From Faecalibacterium sp. I4-1-79 (GTDB lineage: Bacteria > Bacillota > Clostridia > Oscillospirales > Ruminococcaceae): a stretch of 64,000 nucleotides of DNA. The translations under genes and the position numbers were made by a program. The notes below the pieces were generated by a model. It was not told where the DNA came from. It searched no databases and was given only the letters and a program-made list of their open reading frames with translations. This document shows, piece after piece, positions 17,380 to 25,162 of the stretch (the stretch's first letter is position 1; every line of letters starts with the position of its first letter). The stretch is taken from NCBI RefSeq assembly GCF_023347235.1, contig NZ_CP094467.1, positions 2,728,001 through 2,792,000 of the forward strand, written 5' to 3'.

Positions 17380-18342
17380 ATGGCTTCTACCACCCGTCAG
17401 GCGCTTTTACAGGCGCTGAGCGCCGCCGAGGGCGCGTATATTTCCGGCCAGCAGCTGGCGCAGCAACTGGGCGTCAGCCGCGCTGCCGTGCACAAGGCGG
17501 CGGCGGCGCTTACCGCGCAGGGCTATGCGCTGGAAGCCGTCTCCCGCCGGGGGTACCGCCTGCTGGGCGGCGACCCCTTCTGCACCGAGGCGGTAGGCCC
17601 CTACCCCGCCCCGGTGCAGCTGTACGACACGCTGGAAAGCACCAACCGCACCGCAAAGCTGCTGGCGCTGGAAGGCGCTGCCCACGGCACGCTGGTGCTG
17701 GCGGGCGGGCAGACCGCCGGGCGCGGGCGTCTGGGACGCAGCTTTGCCAGCCCGGCGGGCAAGGGAGTGTACTGCTCGGTAGTGCTGCGCCCACCGCTGC
17801 CTGCCGCCAACGCCCAGACCGCCACCATCGGCGCAGCAGTGGCGGTGTGCCGGGCGGTGCAGGCGCTGTGCGGGGTAGAGCTTGCCATCAAGTGGGTGAA
17901 CGACCTGTACTATAAGGGCAAAAAGGTGTGCGGCATTTTGACCGAAGCCGGCACCGACCTTGAAAGCGGCCAGCTGGAATGGCTGGTGGTGGGCATCGGG
18001 CTGAACCTGACCGCCACGGCAGAGGACTTTCCCCCGGAGCTGACCGCCAAAGCAGGCAGCTTATACCCCGGCGGCCCTGCCCCGGTAAGCCGTGCGGCGC
18101 TGGCGGGTGCCATCGGGCGGGAGCTGTTGGCGCTCTGCCCGGGCTTTGCCTGTCTGGACGAGTACCGCGCCCGCTGCTTTGTGCCCGGCCATTGGGTGAC
18201 CGTGTGCACCGGCACCGAGACCTATGCCGCGCAGGCGCTTTCCATTGACGATGCCGGGCGGCTGGTGGTGCAGCGGGAGGGCGGGCGCACCGAGGCGCTG
18301 CGCTGCGGCGAGGTGACCATCCGCCCCACCAAGACGGAATAA
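17380..18342 (+). CDS. birA: Bifunctional biotin-protein ligase / biotin repressor
   Basis: A 320-residue protein that activates biotin with ATP and transfers it to carrier domains of biotin enzymes. The N-terminal winged helix (QQLAQQLGVSRAAVHKAAAAL near residues 24-44) suggests it also represses biotin genes. The ligase core shows GGQTAGRGRLGRSF near residues 107-120 and IKWVNDLYYKGKKVCGILTEA. The small C-terminal SH3-like domain (DDAGRLVVQREGG) completes the type II form. GGGAGG precedes the ATG. No biotin synthesis or uptake gene is in the window, so its regulatory targets are elsewhere. Confidence 0.94.
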   Translation: MASTTRQALLQALSAAEGAYISGQQLAQQLGVSRAAVHKAAAALTAQGYALEAVSRRGYRLLGGDPFCTEAVGPYPAPVQLYDTLESTNRTAKLLALEGAAHGTLVLAGGQTAGRGRLGRSFASPAGKGVYCSVVLRPPLPAANAQTATIGAAVAVCRAVQALCGVELAIKWVNDLYYKGKKVCGILTEAGTDLESGQLEWLVVGIGLNLTATAEDFPPELTAKAGSLYPGGPAPVSRAALAGAIGRELLALCPGFACLDEYRARCFVPGHWVTVCTGTETYAAQALSIDDAGRLVVQREGGRTEALRCGEVTIRPTKTE

Positions 18343-18416
18343 ACGGGAAAGAGAACGATTTGAATGCCCTCCGCGTTGCTCTGGGCATGATTTAAGGAAA
18401 ATTTATTTTAGATTTC

Positions 18417-18452
18417 GGCAGAACGGAACGCCTGCGGGCGTTCCGTTCTGCC
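18417..18452 (+). repeat. 16-4-16 hairpin family member H2
   Basis: The arm GGCAGAACGGAACGCC, loop TGCG and its exact complement are followed by ATTTTCACGAGAAGGG. It lies just downstream of birA and can serve as its terminator. Confidence 0.9.
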
Positions 18453-18566
18453 ATTTTCACGAGAAGGGTCGTAATGGTAAACTGCATTTGCAGCGCCGCT
18501 TCCTTCGGAAGCGCGGCGCTGCGGAGTGCGTTACCGTTTGCCTTCTCGGCCCCTCCTGTGAAAAAA

Positions 18567-18600
18567 GCGTTTGGAGCGCTCCGCAGAGCGCGACAAACGC
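18567..18600 (-). repeat. Hairpin family member H3 (inverted)
   Basis: On the minus strand GCGTTTGTCGCGCTC, loop TGCG and GAGCGCTCCAAACGC form a 15-base-arm hairpin with two central mismatches, followed by TTTTTTCACAGGAGGGG. It is the least regular member of the family. Confidence 0.8.
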
Positions 18601-18680
18601 GAAATTAAAAATAATTATTCCGCTGAAGATGCCCAAAGCGCAAGCGGAGGGCACTCCCAATCATTTTCATTCAGGATACA

Positions 18681-18715
18681 AAAAGCCCGCCGGGCATTGC
18701 AGCACGGCGGGCTTT
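18681..18715 (-). terminator. Terminator of the rnf operon
   Basis: AAAGCCCGCCG and CGGCGGGCTTT form an 11-bp stem around a 12-base loop, ending in T's on the minus strand just after rnfB. Confidence 0.85.
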
Positions 18716-18725
18716 GGTTTACAGT

Positions 18726-19625
18726 TTACTCTGCCTTGGTCTCGGGCTTTGCCTCAGCCTTGGTCTCCGGCTTTGCTGCGGGAGCAGCAGCGGGAGCGGC
18801 GGGCTTCACCACGGGCTTCGGGGGATTGGGGTCGTCCTTCAGCGGGAACAGGATGATGTGCTTGGGGCACTTCTGGGCGCACATACCGCAGCCCTTGCAC
18901 TTGTCGTAATCAACGCGTGCCACGCCGTCCACAACATGGATGGCGTCGAACTTACAGGTGCGCTCGCACATGCCGCAGGCAATGCAGGAAGTGGTGCACA
19001 GCTTGTTGGCCACAGCACCCTTATCCTTGTTGGAGCACATGACCACCGGCTTGCGGGGGCCGGCAGCGTCGATCATGATCACCTGCTTGGGGCAGATGTT
19101 GGCACAGGCACCACAGCCGGTGCACTTGTCCTTGTCCACCTTTGCCACACCGTCTACGATGTGGATGGCGTCGAACTTACACACCTTGGTGCAGTCGCCC
19201 AGACCAATGCAGGCGAAGGAGCAGGTCTTGGGGCCGCCGTACAGAGCTGCCGCAGCAGCACAGGTCTGGATGCCCTTGTAGTCGTAGGCGGGCTTGCAGT
19301 GCTCGGAGCTGCCCTGACACTGCACAACAGCCTTCTTCTCTACGGCGCTTGCCTCGCCGCCCATGATCTTGGCAATAGCAGCGGCAGCCTTGGGGCCGCC
19401 GGGTGCGCACTTGTCGCAGGGCACGCCGTCCAGAACAACAGCCTTTGCGTAGTCGGAACAGCCGGCGTAGCCGCAGCCGCCGCAGTTTGCGCCGGCCAGA
19501 CAGGCAGAAACTTCCTCAATGCGGGGGTCTTCCTCCACCGCCATGAACTTTGCGGCAGCCACCAGAACGATGGCACCCACAGCGCCCACGATGGTGCACA
19601 GGATAACAGCAGATACAATATTCAT
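18726..19625 (-). CDS. rnfB: Rnf complex subunit RnfB (iron-sulfur ferredoxin-docking subunit)
   Basis: A 299-residue subunit thought to receive electrons from ferredoxin. An N-terminal membrane helix (VILCTIVGAVGAIVLVAAAKF) is followed by the four-Cys domain ANCGGCGYAGCSDY...CDKC and then ferredoxin-type clusters CIGLGDCTKVC, CTGCGACANICP, CIACGMCERTC and CKGCGMCAQKCP. Two of these sit in a clear internal duplication (KFDAIHIVDGVAKVD and KFDAIHVVDGVARVD). The last 35 residues are an Ala/Pro/Lys tail with repeated KPETKAE, absent from most RnfB proteins. It is the last gene of rnfCDGEAB, followed by a terminator. Confidence 0.96.
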   Translation of the reverse strand: MNIVSAVILCTIVGAVGAIVLVAAAKFMAVEEDPRIEEVSACLAGANCGGCGYAGCSDYAKAVVLDGVPCDKCAPGGPKAAAAIAKIMGGEASAVEKKAVVQCQGSSEHCKPAYDYKGIQTCAAAAALYGGPKTCSFACIGLGDCTKVCKFDAIHIVDGVAKVDKDKCTGCGACANICPKQVIMIDAAGPRKPVVMCSNKDKGAVANKLCTTSCIACGMCERTCKFDAIHVVDGVARVDYDKCKGCGMCAQKCPKHIILFPLKDDPNPPKPVVKPAAPAAAPAAKPETKAEAKPETKAE

Positions 19626-19640
19626 AGTCCTGTTCCTCCC

Positions 19641-20273
19641 TTACAGCGTAACATTGAACAGGTTTTCGACGATGCCGCCGAAGCCCATGAAGGACAGGCT
19701 GGTGATTGCAGCTGCGATCAGGGTGATGGGCAGGCCCTTGAAGGGTGCCGGGGGATCGCAGGCTTCCACGCGCTTACGCACGCCGCTGAACATGACCATG
19801 GCCAGCATAAAGCCGCAGCCTGCGCCGATGGCGCAGATCAGAGCCTCGATGTAGGCGTAGCCGAAGCCGTGTGCAGCCACATCTGCGCCGTAGTCGCCCA
19901 CGACCAGAATGGTAACGGCCAGCACGCAGCAGTTGGTGGTGATCAGGGGCAGATAAACGCCCAGCGAGTTATACAGTGCAACGATGTACTTCTTGAGGAA
20001 GATCTCGATGAACTGCACCAGCACGGCGATGACCAGAATGAACACGATGGTCTGCAGGTAGCTCAGACCAGCCGGGTCCAGAATGAAGATCTGGATGGGG
20101 AAGGTAACGGCCGTTGCCATGAACATGACGAAGATGACAGCACCGGACATACCAACAGCGGAATCCAGCTTTTTGGAAACGCCCAGGAACGGGCAGATAC
20201 CGTAGAACTTCACCAGCACATAGTTGTTGACAAGGATCATGCTGAAGAAGATCGCAGCGAGTTTGACGAGCAT
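19641..20273 (-). CDS. rnfA: Rnf complex subunit RnfA
   Basis: A 210-residue integral membrane subunit, six helices, homologous to RnfE/NqrE, which helps carry electrons across the membrane during ion pumping. The conserved start MLVKLAAIFFSMILVNNYVL and FYGICPFLGVSKK (with the Cys of the membrane FeS site) are present. Length equals that of other RnfA proteins. It begins one base after the rnfE stop and ends 15 bases before rnfB. Confidence 0.96.
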   Translation of the reverse strand: MLVKLAAIFFSMILVNNYVLVKFYGICPFLGVSKKLDSAVGMSGAVIFVMFMATAVTFPIQIFILDPAGLSYLQTIVFILVIAVLVQFIEIFLKKYIVALYNSLGVYLPLITTNCCVLAVTILVVGDYGADVAAHGFGYAYIEALICAIGAGCGFMLAMVMFSGVRKRVEACDPPAPFKGLPITLIAAAITSLSFMGFGGIVENLFNVTL

Positions 20274-20274
20274 C

Positions 20275-20940
20275 TTATTCCGCCTCCTTCTTCAGATTGT
20301 CAAGATCACAGCAGCTCTTGCGCTCGATGCGGGCGTCCAGCTTGCCTTCCAGCCACACACAGCCGGCCATCAACAGGCCAAAGCAGAAGAATGCACCGGG
20401 AGCCTGCGTCATGATGGACACCTTGGCAACGCCTTCCGGAATGATCTGGAAGCCCAGCCAGGTGCCGCTGCCCAGGATCTCACGGATGGAGGCCATCAGG
20501 GTAGCGGTGAGGGTGTAGCCGAGGCCCATGCCCACGCCGTCCAGTGCGGAATCCACCACATTGTTCTTGCAGGCGAACATCTCGGCACGGCCCAGAATGA
20601 TACAGTTGACAACGATCAGGGGCAAAAACACGCCCAGAGCGTTGTACAGGCTTTCCATGTAGGCCTGCATGAACATCTGCACGATGGTCACAAAGCCTGC
20701 AATGATAACGATGTAGCAGGGCAGATGCACCTTGCCGGGGATGACTTTCCGCAGCAGGGAGATCATGATATTGGAGCACACCAGCACGAAGGTGAAGGCG
20801 GCGCCCATGCCCAGTGCGCTGGAAACTGCCGTGGTAACGGCCAGAATGGAGCAGGTGCCCAGAACCAGACGCAGAACAGGGTTTTCTTTGATGATGCCGT
20901 TGGTAAGGATGCTTACCTTGGACTTATTTTCTTGTGCCAT
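20275..20940 (-). CDS. rnfE: Rnf complex subunit RnfE
   Basis: A 221-residue six-helix membrane subunit paired with RnfA in the pseudosymmetric core of the complex. The start region FTNGIIKENPVLRLVLGTCSILAVTT is diagnostic (here LTNGIIKENPVLRL), and NCIILGRAEMFACKNN carries the conserved Cys. The C-terminal 25 residues (KLDARIERKSCCDLDNLKKEAE) form a charged cytoplasmic tail. AGGAGG precedes the start, and the gene is tightly packed between rnfG and rnfA. Confidence 0.96.
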   Translation of the reverse strand: MAQENKSKVSILTNGIIKENPVLRLVLGTCSILAVTTAVSSALGMGAAFTFVLVCSNIMISLLRKVIPGKVHLPCYIVIIAGFVTIVQMFMQAYMESLYNALGVFLPLIVVNCIILGRAEMFACKNNVVDSALDGVGMGLGYTLTATLMASIREILGSGTWLGFQIIPEGVAKVSIMTQAPGAFFCFGLLMAGCVWLEGKLDARIERKSCCDLDNLKKEAE

Positions 20941-20957
20941 TTCTTACCAACCTCCTT

Positions 20958-21512
20958 TTATGCCAGCTCGTTGAAGCAGTTGATACAATCATTGATGGCA
21001 GCAAACAGAGCGGTGGACGAAATGGTTGCGCCACTGTACGCATCGAAATCCTGATTCATCACAATGTTCTTGGTGCCGTCCATGCCGTTGAACTGTGCCA
21101 GGAAGTCATCGGTGGACACATTGGAGCCGATGCCCTTGGTCTGGGTAGAAGCATCCACCCAGATACCGGTCTCGGCACCGTTGGCGTCGAAGCCCATGAT
21201 GACGGTCAGGATGCCGCCGTCAAAGCCCTTTTCTTCGGCCTTGATGGCAATGCCGCCATCGGGAGCCTTTACCACGCCGGTAACGTTGGCGGTGGTGTAG
21301 TCGGTCACTTCCTCCAGCGTAGCTGCGTCCGAAACAGAGGGCATCACGCTGACATAAGCAGCCAGCGTGGTGCGGCGGGTGTTCTCCTTGATAACGGGAG
21401 CGGTCATGCCGTTCACCAGAGCCAGCAGCAGGCTGACGATCAGAGAGATGACGGTCAGCACAACAATGGGCTTACCGGTGGTTTCCCAGCTGGAATTTGC
21501 AGTCTTACTCAT
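20958..21512 (-). CDS. rnfG: Rnf complex subunit RnfG (covalent FMN subunit)
   Basis: A 184-residue subunit with one N-terminal membrane helix (VVLTVISLIVSLLLALVNGMT) and an outer FMN-binding domain. The flavinylation motif is YSGATISSTAL near residues 158-168, where a Thr carries FMN. The flavin transferase ApbE that would load it is not in the window. It overlaps rnfD by four bases (ATGA). Confidence 0.95.
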   Translation of the reverse strand: MSKTANSSWETTGKPIVVLTVISLIVSLLLALVNGMTAPVIKENTRRTTLAAYVSVMPSVSDAATLEEVTDYTTANVTGVVKAPDGGIAIKAEEKGFDGGILTVIMGFDANGAETGIWVDASTQTKGIGSNVSTDDFLAQFNGMDGTKNIVMNQDFDAYSGATISSTALFAAINDCINCFNELA

Positions 21513-22468
21513 TTGCCAGCACCCTCCTTCGCTTTCTTTGCAGGCTTCACATAGCCATACGGGGTCTGACGAGTCAGATCATTGATGTACGGGACCCACA
21601 GGTTCATGAACAGCAGTGCGAAGGACACGCCCTCGGTGTAGCTGCCCCAGTAGCGGATGGCAAAGGTAACAATGCCAAGGCAAACGCCGTATACCAGCTT
21701 ACCCTTCAGGGTAAAGGGGCTGGTAACGTAGTCGGTAGCCATGAACACAGCGCCGAACAGCAGGCCGCCGCTCAGCACGGCAACCAGTGCGCTGTGCAGA
21801 TCTCTGGTAGCGATCAGGTAGAACACGAACACGCTGCCAACGTAGGAAGCCGGGATGGCGATGCTGATGGTCTTGGTAGCCACCAGATAGATCAGACCCA
21901 GCACGATAGCCAGTGCACAGGTCTCGCCCAGCACACCGCCGTGGATGCCCATGAACAGGTCCAGCAGGCTCAGCTTGGAGGGATCTGCCACAGCCAGCGG
22001 GGTAGCCTTGGACAGCTGATCCACCGCTGCATCCGGGAACACCCACTTATTCATGGAGCCGGCAAAGCTGACAAACAGCACGATACGGCCCACCAGAGCG
22101 GGGTTTGCAAAGTTCATGCCAATGCCGCCGAACAGCTGCTTGACAACGATGATAGCCACCAGATCGCCGATGATCAGCTGACCGATGGGCATACCCACGG
22201 GCACGTTCATGGCCAGAATGATGCCGGTGACCACAGCGGACAGGTCGCTGATGGGGTTTGCACGCTTCAGCAGCTTGCAGTACAGCCACTCAAAGGCCAC
22301 ACAGGCCACCACGGAAACGGCGGTGACCAGCAGGGCGCGCACGCCGAAAATGATCGCAGAGGCAACCACGCAGGGGCACAGTGCAACGATCACGTTAGCC
22401 ATCAGGCTTTGGGTGGTCTCGTCACTGCGGACGTGCGGGGAAGCCGAAACAATAAGCTTCGTATCCAT
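21509..22468 (-). CDS. rnfD: Rnf complex subunit RnfD
   Basis: A 319-residue subunit with about nine or ten membrane helices and, in known complexes, a covalently bound FMN on a Thr. The expected site appears as FMATDYVTSPFTLKGKL near residue 255. ETTQSLMANVIVALCPCV at the N-terminus and the C-terminal FALLFMNLWVPYINDL are typical. It shares one base with the rnfC stop and overlaps rnfG. Confidence 0.95.
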   Translation of the reverse strand: MDTKLIVSASPHVRSDETTQSLMANVIVALCPCVVASAIIFGVRALLVTAVSVVACVAFEWLYCKLLKRANPISDLSAVVTGIILAMNVPVGMPIGQLIIGDLVAIIVVKQLFGGIGMNFANPALVGRIVLFVSFAGSMNKWVFPDAAVDQLSKATPLAVADPSKLSLLDLFMGIHGGVLGETCALAIVLGLIYLVATKTISIAIPASYVGSVFVFYLIATRDLHSALVAVLSGGLLFGAVFMATDYVTSPFTLKGKLVYGVCLGIVTFAIRYWGSYTEGVSFALLFMNLWVPYINDLTRQTPYGYVKPAKKAKEGAGK

Positions 22469-23802
22469 TACTTATTGCCTCCTTTTTTGATTTCGCCAAG
22501 ATAGAAGGCCTTGGCCAGACTCATCATCTGGGTAACCGGGCGCTTTGCCGGGCAGACGAAGGAGCAGCTGCCGCAGTTGAAGCAGTAGTCAGCGTGCAGC
22601 TTGCCCAGCTCCTGCACATCGCGGGCGGCGTAGGCCTGATTGACCTCCACGGGCTCCAGACCCATGGGGCAGTACTCCACGCAGCGGCCGCAGCGGATGC
22701 AGGGGTTGACCTGTGCGGGCTGTGCAGCTGCCTTGCTCAGCAGGATCAGACCGGAAGTGGTCTTGGTGGTGGGGTAGGAAAGGTTCTCCACAGCGGGGCC
22801 CATCATGGCACCGCCGGCAACCACCTTGCCCAGCTCGCCCTTAACGCCCACATAGTCCAGAATGTCCTGATAAGCGGTGCCCACGGGCACAACGACGTTC
22901 TGGGGCTTTGCGCAGGCATCGCCGTCCACGGTGATGGTACGCTGGACCACCGGCATACCGGTAGCCAGATACTTGCCCAGCGTGGAAACGCTGGTCACGT
23001 TCATCACGATAGCGCCTGCATCGGCGGGCAGACCGCCGTGGGGCACCTCGCGGCCGAGGCACTTCTCGATCAAAATCAGCTCTGCGCCGGTGCCGTAGAC
23101 ACTGGGCAGGGGCTTTACCTCGATAGCGCTGTCGTCCTTGGTCTTTTTGCACAGCAGGTCGATACACTCGGGCTTGTTGTTCTCAATACCAATGATGCAC
23201 TTGGGAATGCCGGTGTACTTCAGCACAGCCTTGATGCCGCGGATGATATCATCGCTGCACTCCAGCATCTCCTGCGTGTCGCTGGTCAGCCACACCTCGC
23301 ACTCGGAGGCGTTGATCAGTAAAGTATCCACCGACTGCTTGGGCTGCAGCTTCACATCGGTGGGGAAGCCTGCGCCGCCCAGACCGACCAGACCGCACTC
23401 GCGCACGGCAGCAAGGAAGCTTGCCTTATCGGTAACTTCCGGTGCCTTGACAGCCGGGTCTACGGTCTGCTTGCCATCGGTATTGATGACAACAGAATCG
23501 CACATACGGCCATTGGACAGACGGAAGGGCTCCACTGCAGCTACCGTACCGGAAACGCTGGAGTGGATGTTTGCGGAGACAAAGCCGCCCGCCTCACCGA
23601 TCTTGGTGCCGACGAACACTTCATCGCCTTTTTTCACCAGTGCCTTGGCGGGTGCGCCAATGTGCTGGCTCATAAGGATGCGTACCTGCGCGGGCAGAGG
23701 CATCGGGATAGGTTTGCTTGCAGCAGTTGCCTTGTCATGCGGCGTATGCGCGCCAAGCGCCGCACGTTTCAGCTTGTTCAACATGGATTTCAAATCCCCC
23801 AT
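22468..23802 (-). CDS. rnfC: Rnf complex subunit RnfC (NADH-binding, FeS)
   Basis: A cytoplasmic subunit of about 444 residues that passes electrons to NAD+. It holds the FMN/NADH-binding Gly-rich segment GLVGLGGAGFPTDVKL, the SLBB-like middle and two ferredoxin motifs, CIRCGRCVEYCP and CFNCGSCSFVCP. Three starts are possible: 23841, 23802 and 23784. The ATG at 23784 has GGGGGA ten bases upstream and may be the true one; 23802 is used here. It is the first gene of the operon, with a promoter at 23874-23901. Confidence 0.94.
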   Translation of the reverse strand: MGDLKSMLNKLKRAALGAHTPHDKATAASKPIPMPLPAQVRILMSQHIGAPAKALVKKGDEVFVGTKIGEAGGFVSANIHSSVSGTVAAVEPFRLSNGRMCDSVVINTDGKQTVDPAVKAPEVTDKASFLAAVRECGLVGLGGAGFPTDVKLQPKQSVDTLLINASECEVWLTSDTQEMLECSDDIIRGIKAVLKYTGIPKCIIGIENNKPECIDLLCKKTKDDSAIEVKPLPSVYGTGAELILIEKCLGREVPHGGLPADAGAIVMNVTSVSTLGKYLATGMPVVQRTITVDGDACAKPQNVVVPVGTAYQDILDYVGVKGELGKVVAGGAMMGPAVENLSYPTTKTTSGLILLSKAAAQPAQVNPCIRCGRCVEYCPMGLEPVEVNQAYAARDVQELGKLHADYCFNCGSCSFVCPAKRPVTQMMSLAKAFYLGEIKKGGNK

Positions 23803-23873
23803 TCTGCTTGAATTGCCATCCCCTCGCCCATGCAGGCGCACTGGTACAGGGACAGCAGCTGCTTAACACACTT

Positions 23874-23901
23874 ATTGTATCATTTTGGCGCGGGAAGTCA
23901 A
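23874..23901 (-). promoter_or_regulatory. Promoter of the rnf operon
   Basis: On the minus strand TTGACT (23896-23901), 16 bases and TACAAT (23874-23879) lie about 70 bases before rnfC. Confidence 0.8.
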
Positions 23902-23956
23902 CGACATCACGGCTCAAATGATGAATTTTCCTGAACTTTCTTATTCGTTTTCGCAA

Positions 23957-23972
23957 ATTAGTTTTAACTAAC
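23957..23972 (-). promoter_or_regulatory. GTTAG-N6-CTAAT operator-like site upstream of rnf
   Basis: On the minus strand GTTAG, TTAAAA, CTAAT. The site is centred about 66 bases upstream of the -35 box. Two matching sites lie upstream of pflB at 48096-48111 and 48434-48449. The position suggests an activator or a distal repressor site. Confidence 0.5.
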
Positions 23973-24046
23973 TACCGTATTTTTCTTTTTGTTCTCCCCT
24001 ACGGAAATCAATTTTCCTTTAAAGGCTTCCCCCGGAAGGGACAGAT

Positions 24047-24114
24047 TCTCCCCGCGCCGGGGAGAAATGTCACCGCAGGTGACAAAGAGGGGAACAGCTG
24101 TCACCGCAGGTGAC
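24047..24114. repeat. Short hairpin-rich intergenic repeat
   Basis: TCTCCCCGCGCCGGGGAGA is followed by two exact copies of GTCACCGCAGGTGAC (24069-24083 and 24100-24114), each a small palindrome. Nothing coding is seen in 23803-24261 apart from the rnf promoter. Confidence 0.7.
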
Positions 24115-24261
24115 TGATGAGGGCGCAGGGCAGCAGCATTTTGCCTTAAATCTCCCCTTCTGCCGTTTGCCTTTGCTGCGGGAATATGCTATACTATACC
24201 TAACATGACAGGCGGAACGTCCCCCGCTCCGCTCCCGAACTTCACAAGGAGGCACCAAACC

Positions 24262-24387
24262 ATGAAAGTTCTCAAAGCTCTGCTCGCCGTCCTCACCACA
24301 CTGGCTGTCGCCCTGACCGCCATTCTGCTGTTCTGGCAGGATAAAAGCGCTCCGCGCTATATCAAGATCTACGAAAACGAGCAGTAA
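24262..24387 (+). CDS. Small single-pass membrane protein, 41 residues
   Basis: An ORF of 41 codons starting MKVLKALLAVLTTLAVAL, with one predicted membrane helix (residues 3-23) and a charged tail DKSAPRYIKIYENEQ. Support comes from a strong AAGGAGG ten bases before the ATG, a TATACT-type -10 at about 24190, and a terminator directly after the stop. The function is unknown. The upstream in-frame ATG at 24205 has no ribosome site. Confidence 0.7.
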   Translation: MKVLKALLAVLTTLAVALTAILLFWQDKSAPRYIKIYENEQ

Positions 24388-24406
24388 TTATTTCTTGCAA
24401 AAACAG

Positions 24407-24448
24407 CACCCCGGCCAAGCGGTAAAATCGCCCGGCCGGGGTGTTTTT
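24407..24448. terminator. Bidirectional terminator
   Basis: CACCCCGGCC and GGCCGGGGTG enclose a 17-base loop, with TTTTT on the plus side and a matching A-run on the other. It serves the 41-residue gene and the convergent lipoprotein gene at 24474. Confidence 0.85.
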
Positions 24449-24473
24449 GCGTTGTCGCTTTATTATTACAGTC

Positions 24474-25016
24474 TTACTTTGTACCAACAAAAACGATTGC
24501 AAAGGTCAGATCTTCCTTCGTAATTACGGTCACAGCGCACATATTACCCTCTTGGGTTGCCAGCGGATAATAATTTCCGTTCTTATCTGTTCCTGCAAAG
24601 TAATTTCTGCCATTTGCTTTTACATTATCAAAGGCCGCAACATTCACTTTCAGCATTTTGCCTTTGCTGACGCCACTCGGCAGTTCCTTAGATACTTCAT
24701 CGTATTTCTGCTTTGCCGCATCCAAAGCTGCTTTGTTTTCAGCCGTCTTGTTCTGGTCGTATGCTCTCCATGCAAACTGCCAGTTGGTGTAAGCATTTGC
24801 ATACTCCGTCAGCTTCACAGAGTATTCTTCGTCAAAAGGAACTTCTTTTTTGCCAGCTGCAACACGCGCTTCGTTCAGCGCTGCCGCGATTTCTTTTCCT
24901 TTATTGATATCCGGCTGGGTCAGCGGCTCTGCCGGTGTACCGCCGCAAGCGGTGAGCATGGTCAGTGCCAGCACCGCAGCCAGCGTAAGCGCAACCAGTT
25001 TTTTGATACATTTCAT
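24474..25016 (-). CDS. Small lipoprotein 1 of a four-gene cluster
   Basis: A 180-residue predicted lipoprotein with signal peptide MKCIKKLVALTLAAVLALTML and lipobox LTAC (Cys24). The mature part has a helical segment (DINKGKEIAAALNEARVAAGKKEV, then a Gln/Lys/Ala-rich stretch) and a beta-type C-terminus that ends in hydrophobic LTFAIVFVGTK. The ALNEAR...ANAYTNW pattern weakly recalls CAP/SCP domains. GGAGGG precedes the ATG. It lies with three other lipoproteins of similar size and layout on the same strand. Function unknown. Confidence 0.75.
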   Translation of the reverse strand: MKCIKKLVALTLAAVLALTMLTACGGTPAEPLTQPDINKGKEIAAALNEARVAAGKKEVPFDEEYSVKLTEYANAYTNWQFAWRAYDQNKTAENKAALDAAKQKYDEVSKELPSGVSKGKMLKVNVAAFDNVKANGRNYFAGTDKNGNYYPLATQEGNMCAVTVITKEDLTFAIVFVGTK

Positions 25017-25121
25017 AGGTTTTGCCCTCCTGTAAATAATAAAATACCCCGGCAGACCATGCAGTCTGCCATAAAAGCAGTGTAAACCCGCAGGCGGCGG
25101 CTGTCAATGCACGAACCACAC

Positions 25122-25152
25122 AAAAACGCCGCCGACTTTCCGTCAGCGGCGT
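25122..25152 (-). terminator. Terminator after lipoprotein 2
   Basis: On the minus strand ACGCCGCTGAC, GGAAA, GTCGGCGGCGT and TTTT lie just after the stop at 25163. Confidence 0.85.
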
Positions 25153-25162
25153 TTGCGCATAT

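Larger units (their letters stand above)
18355..18665. repeat. Palindromic composite of two inverted repeat elements between birA and rnfB
   Basis: The left half (starting ACGATTTGAATGCCC) and the right half read in reverse (ATTGGGAGTGCCC) are two copies of the same element facing each other. Each has a small hairpin with loop TCCGC..GC, an AT stretch, a long hairpin with loop TGCG and a TTTTTCAC/TTTTCAC tail. The middle (18466-18545) holds a GC-rich hairpin around GCAGCGCCGCTTCC. No gene is seen in 18343-18725. Confidence 0.85.

Noticed and set aside
18714-20414. A 566-codon open frame on the plus strand across rnfB and rnfA
   Set aside because: It is antisense to the certain Rnf genes, has no ribosome site and codes for a His/Gln/Ala-rich low-complexity product. 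It is a by-product of GC-rich codon use.
18726-23802. Na+-translocating NADH:quinone reductase (Nqr) instead of Rnf
   Set aside because: The gene order C-D-G-E-A-B with a ferredoxin-type RnfB and no NqrF flavoprotein is that of Rnf.
23957-23972. Reading the rnf upstream palindrome as a Rex site
   Set aside because: Rex needs GTTA-N6-TAAC. Here the half-sites are GTTAG and CTAAT with six bases between, which is two bases too wide.
24047-24114. CRISPR-like short repeats
   Set aside because: There are only two copies of a 15-base palindrome 16 bases apart, with no regular spacers and no cas genes in the window.
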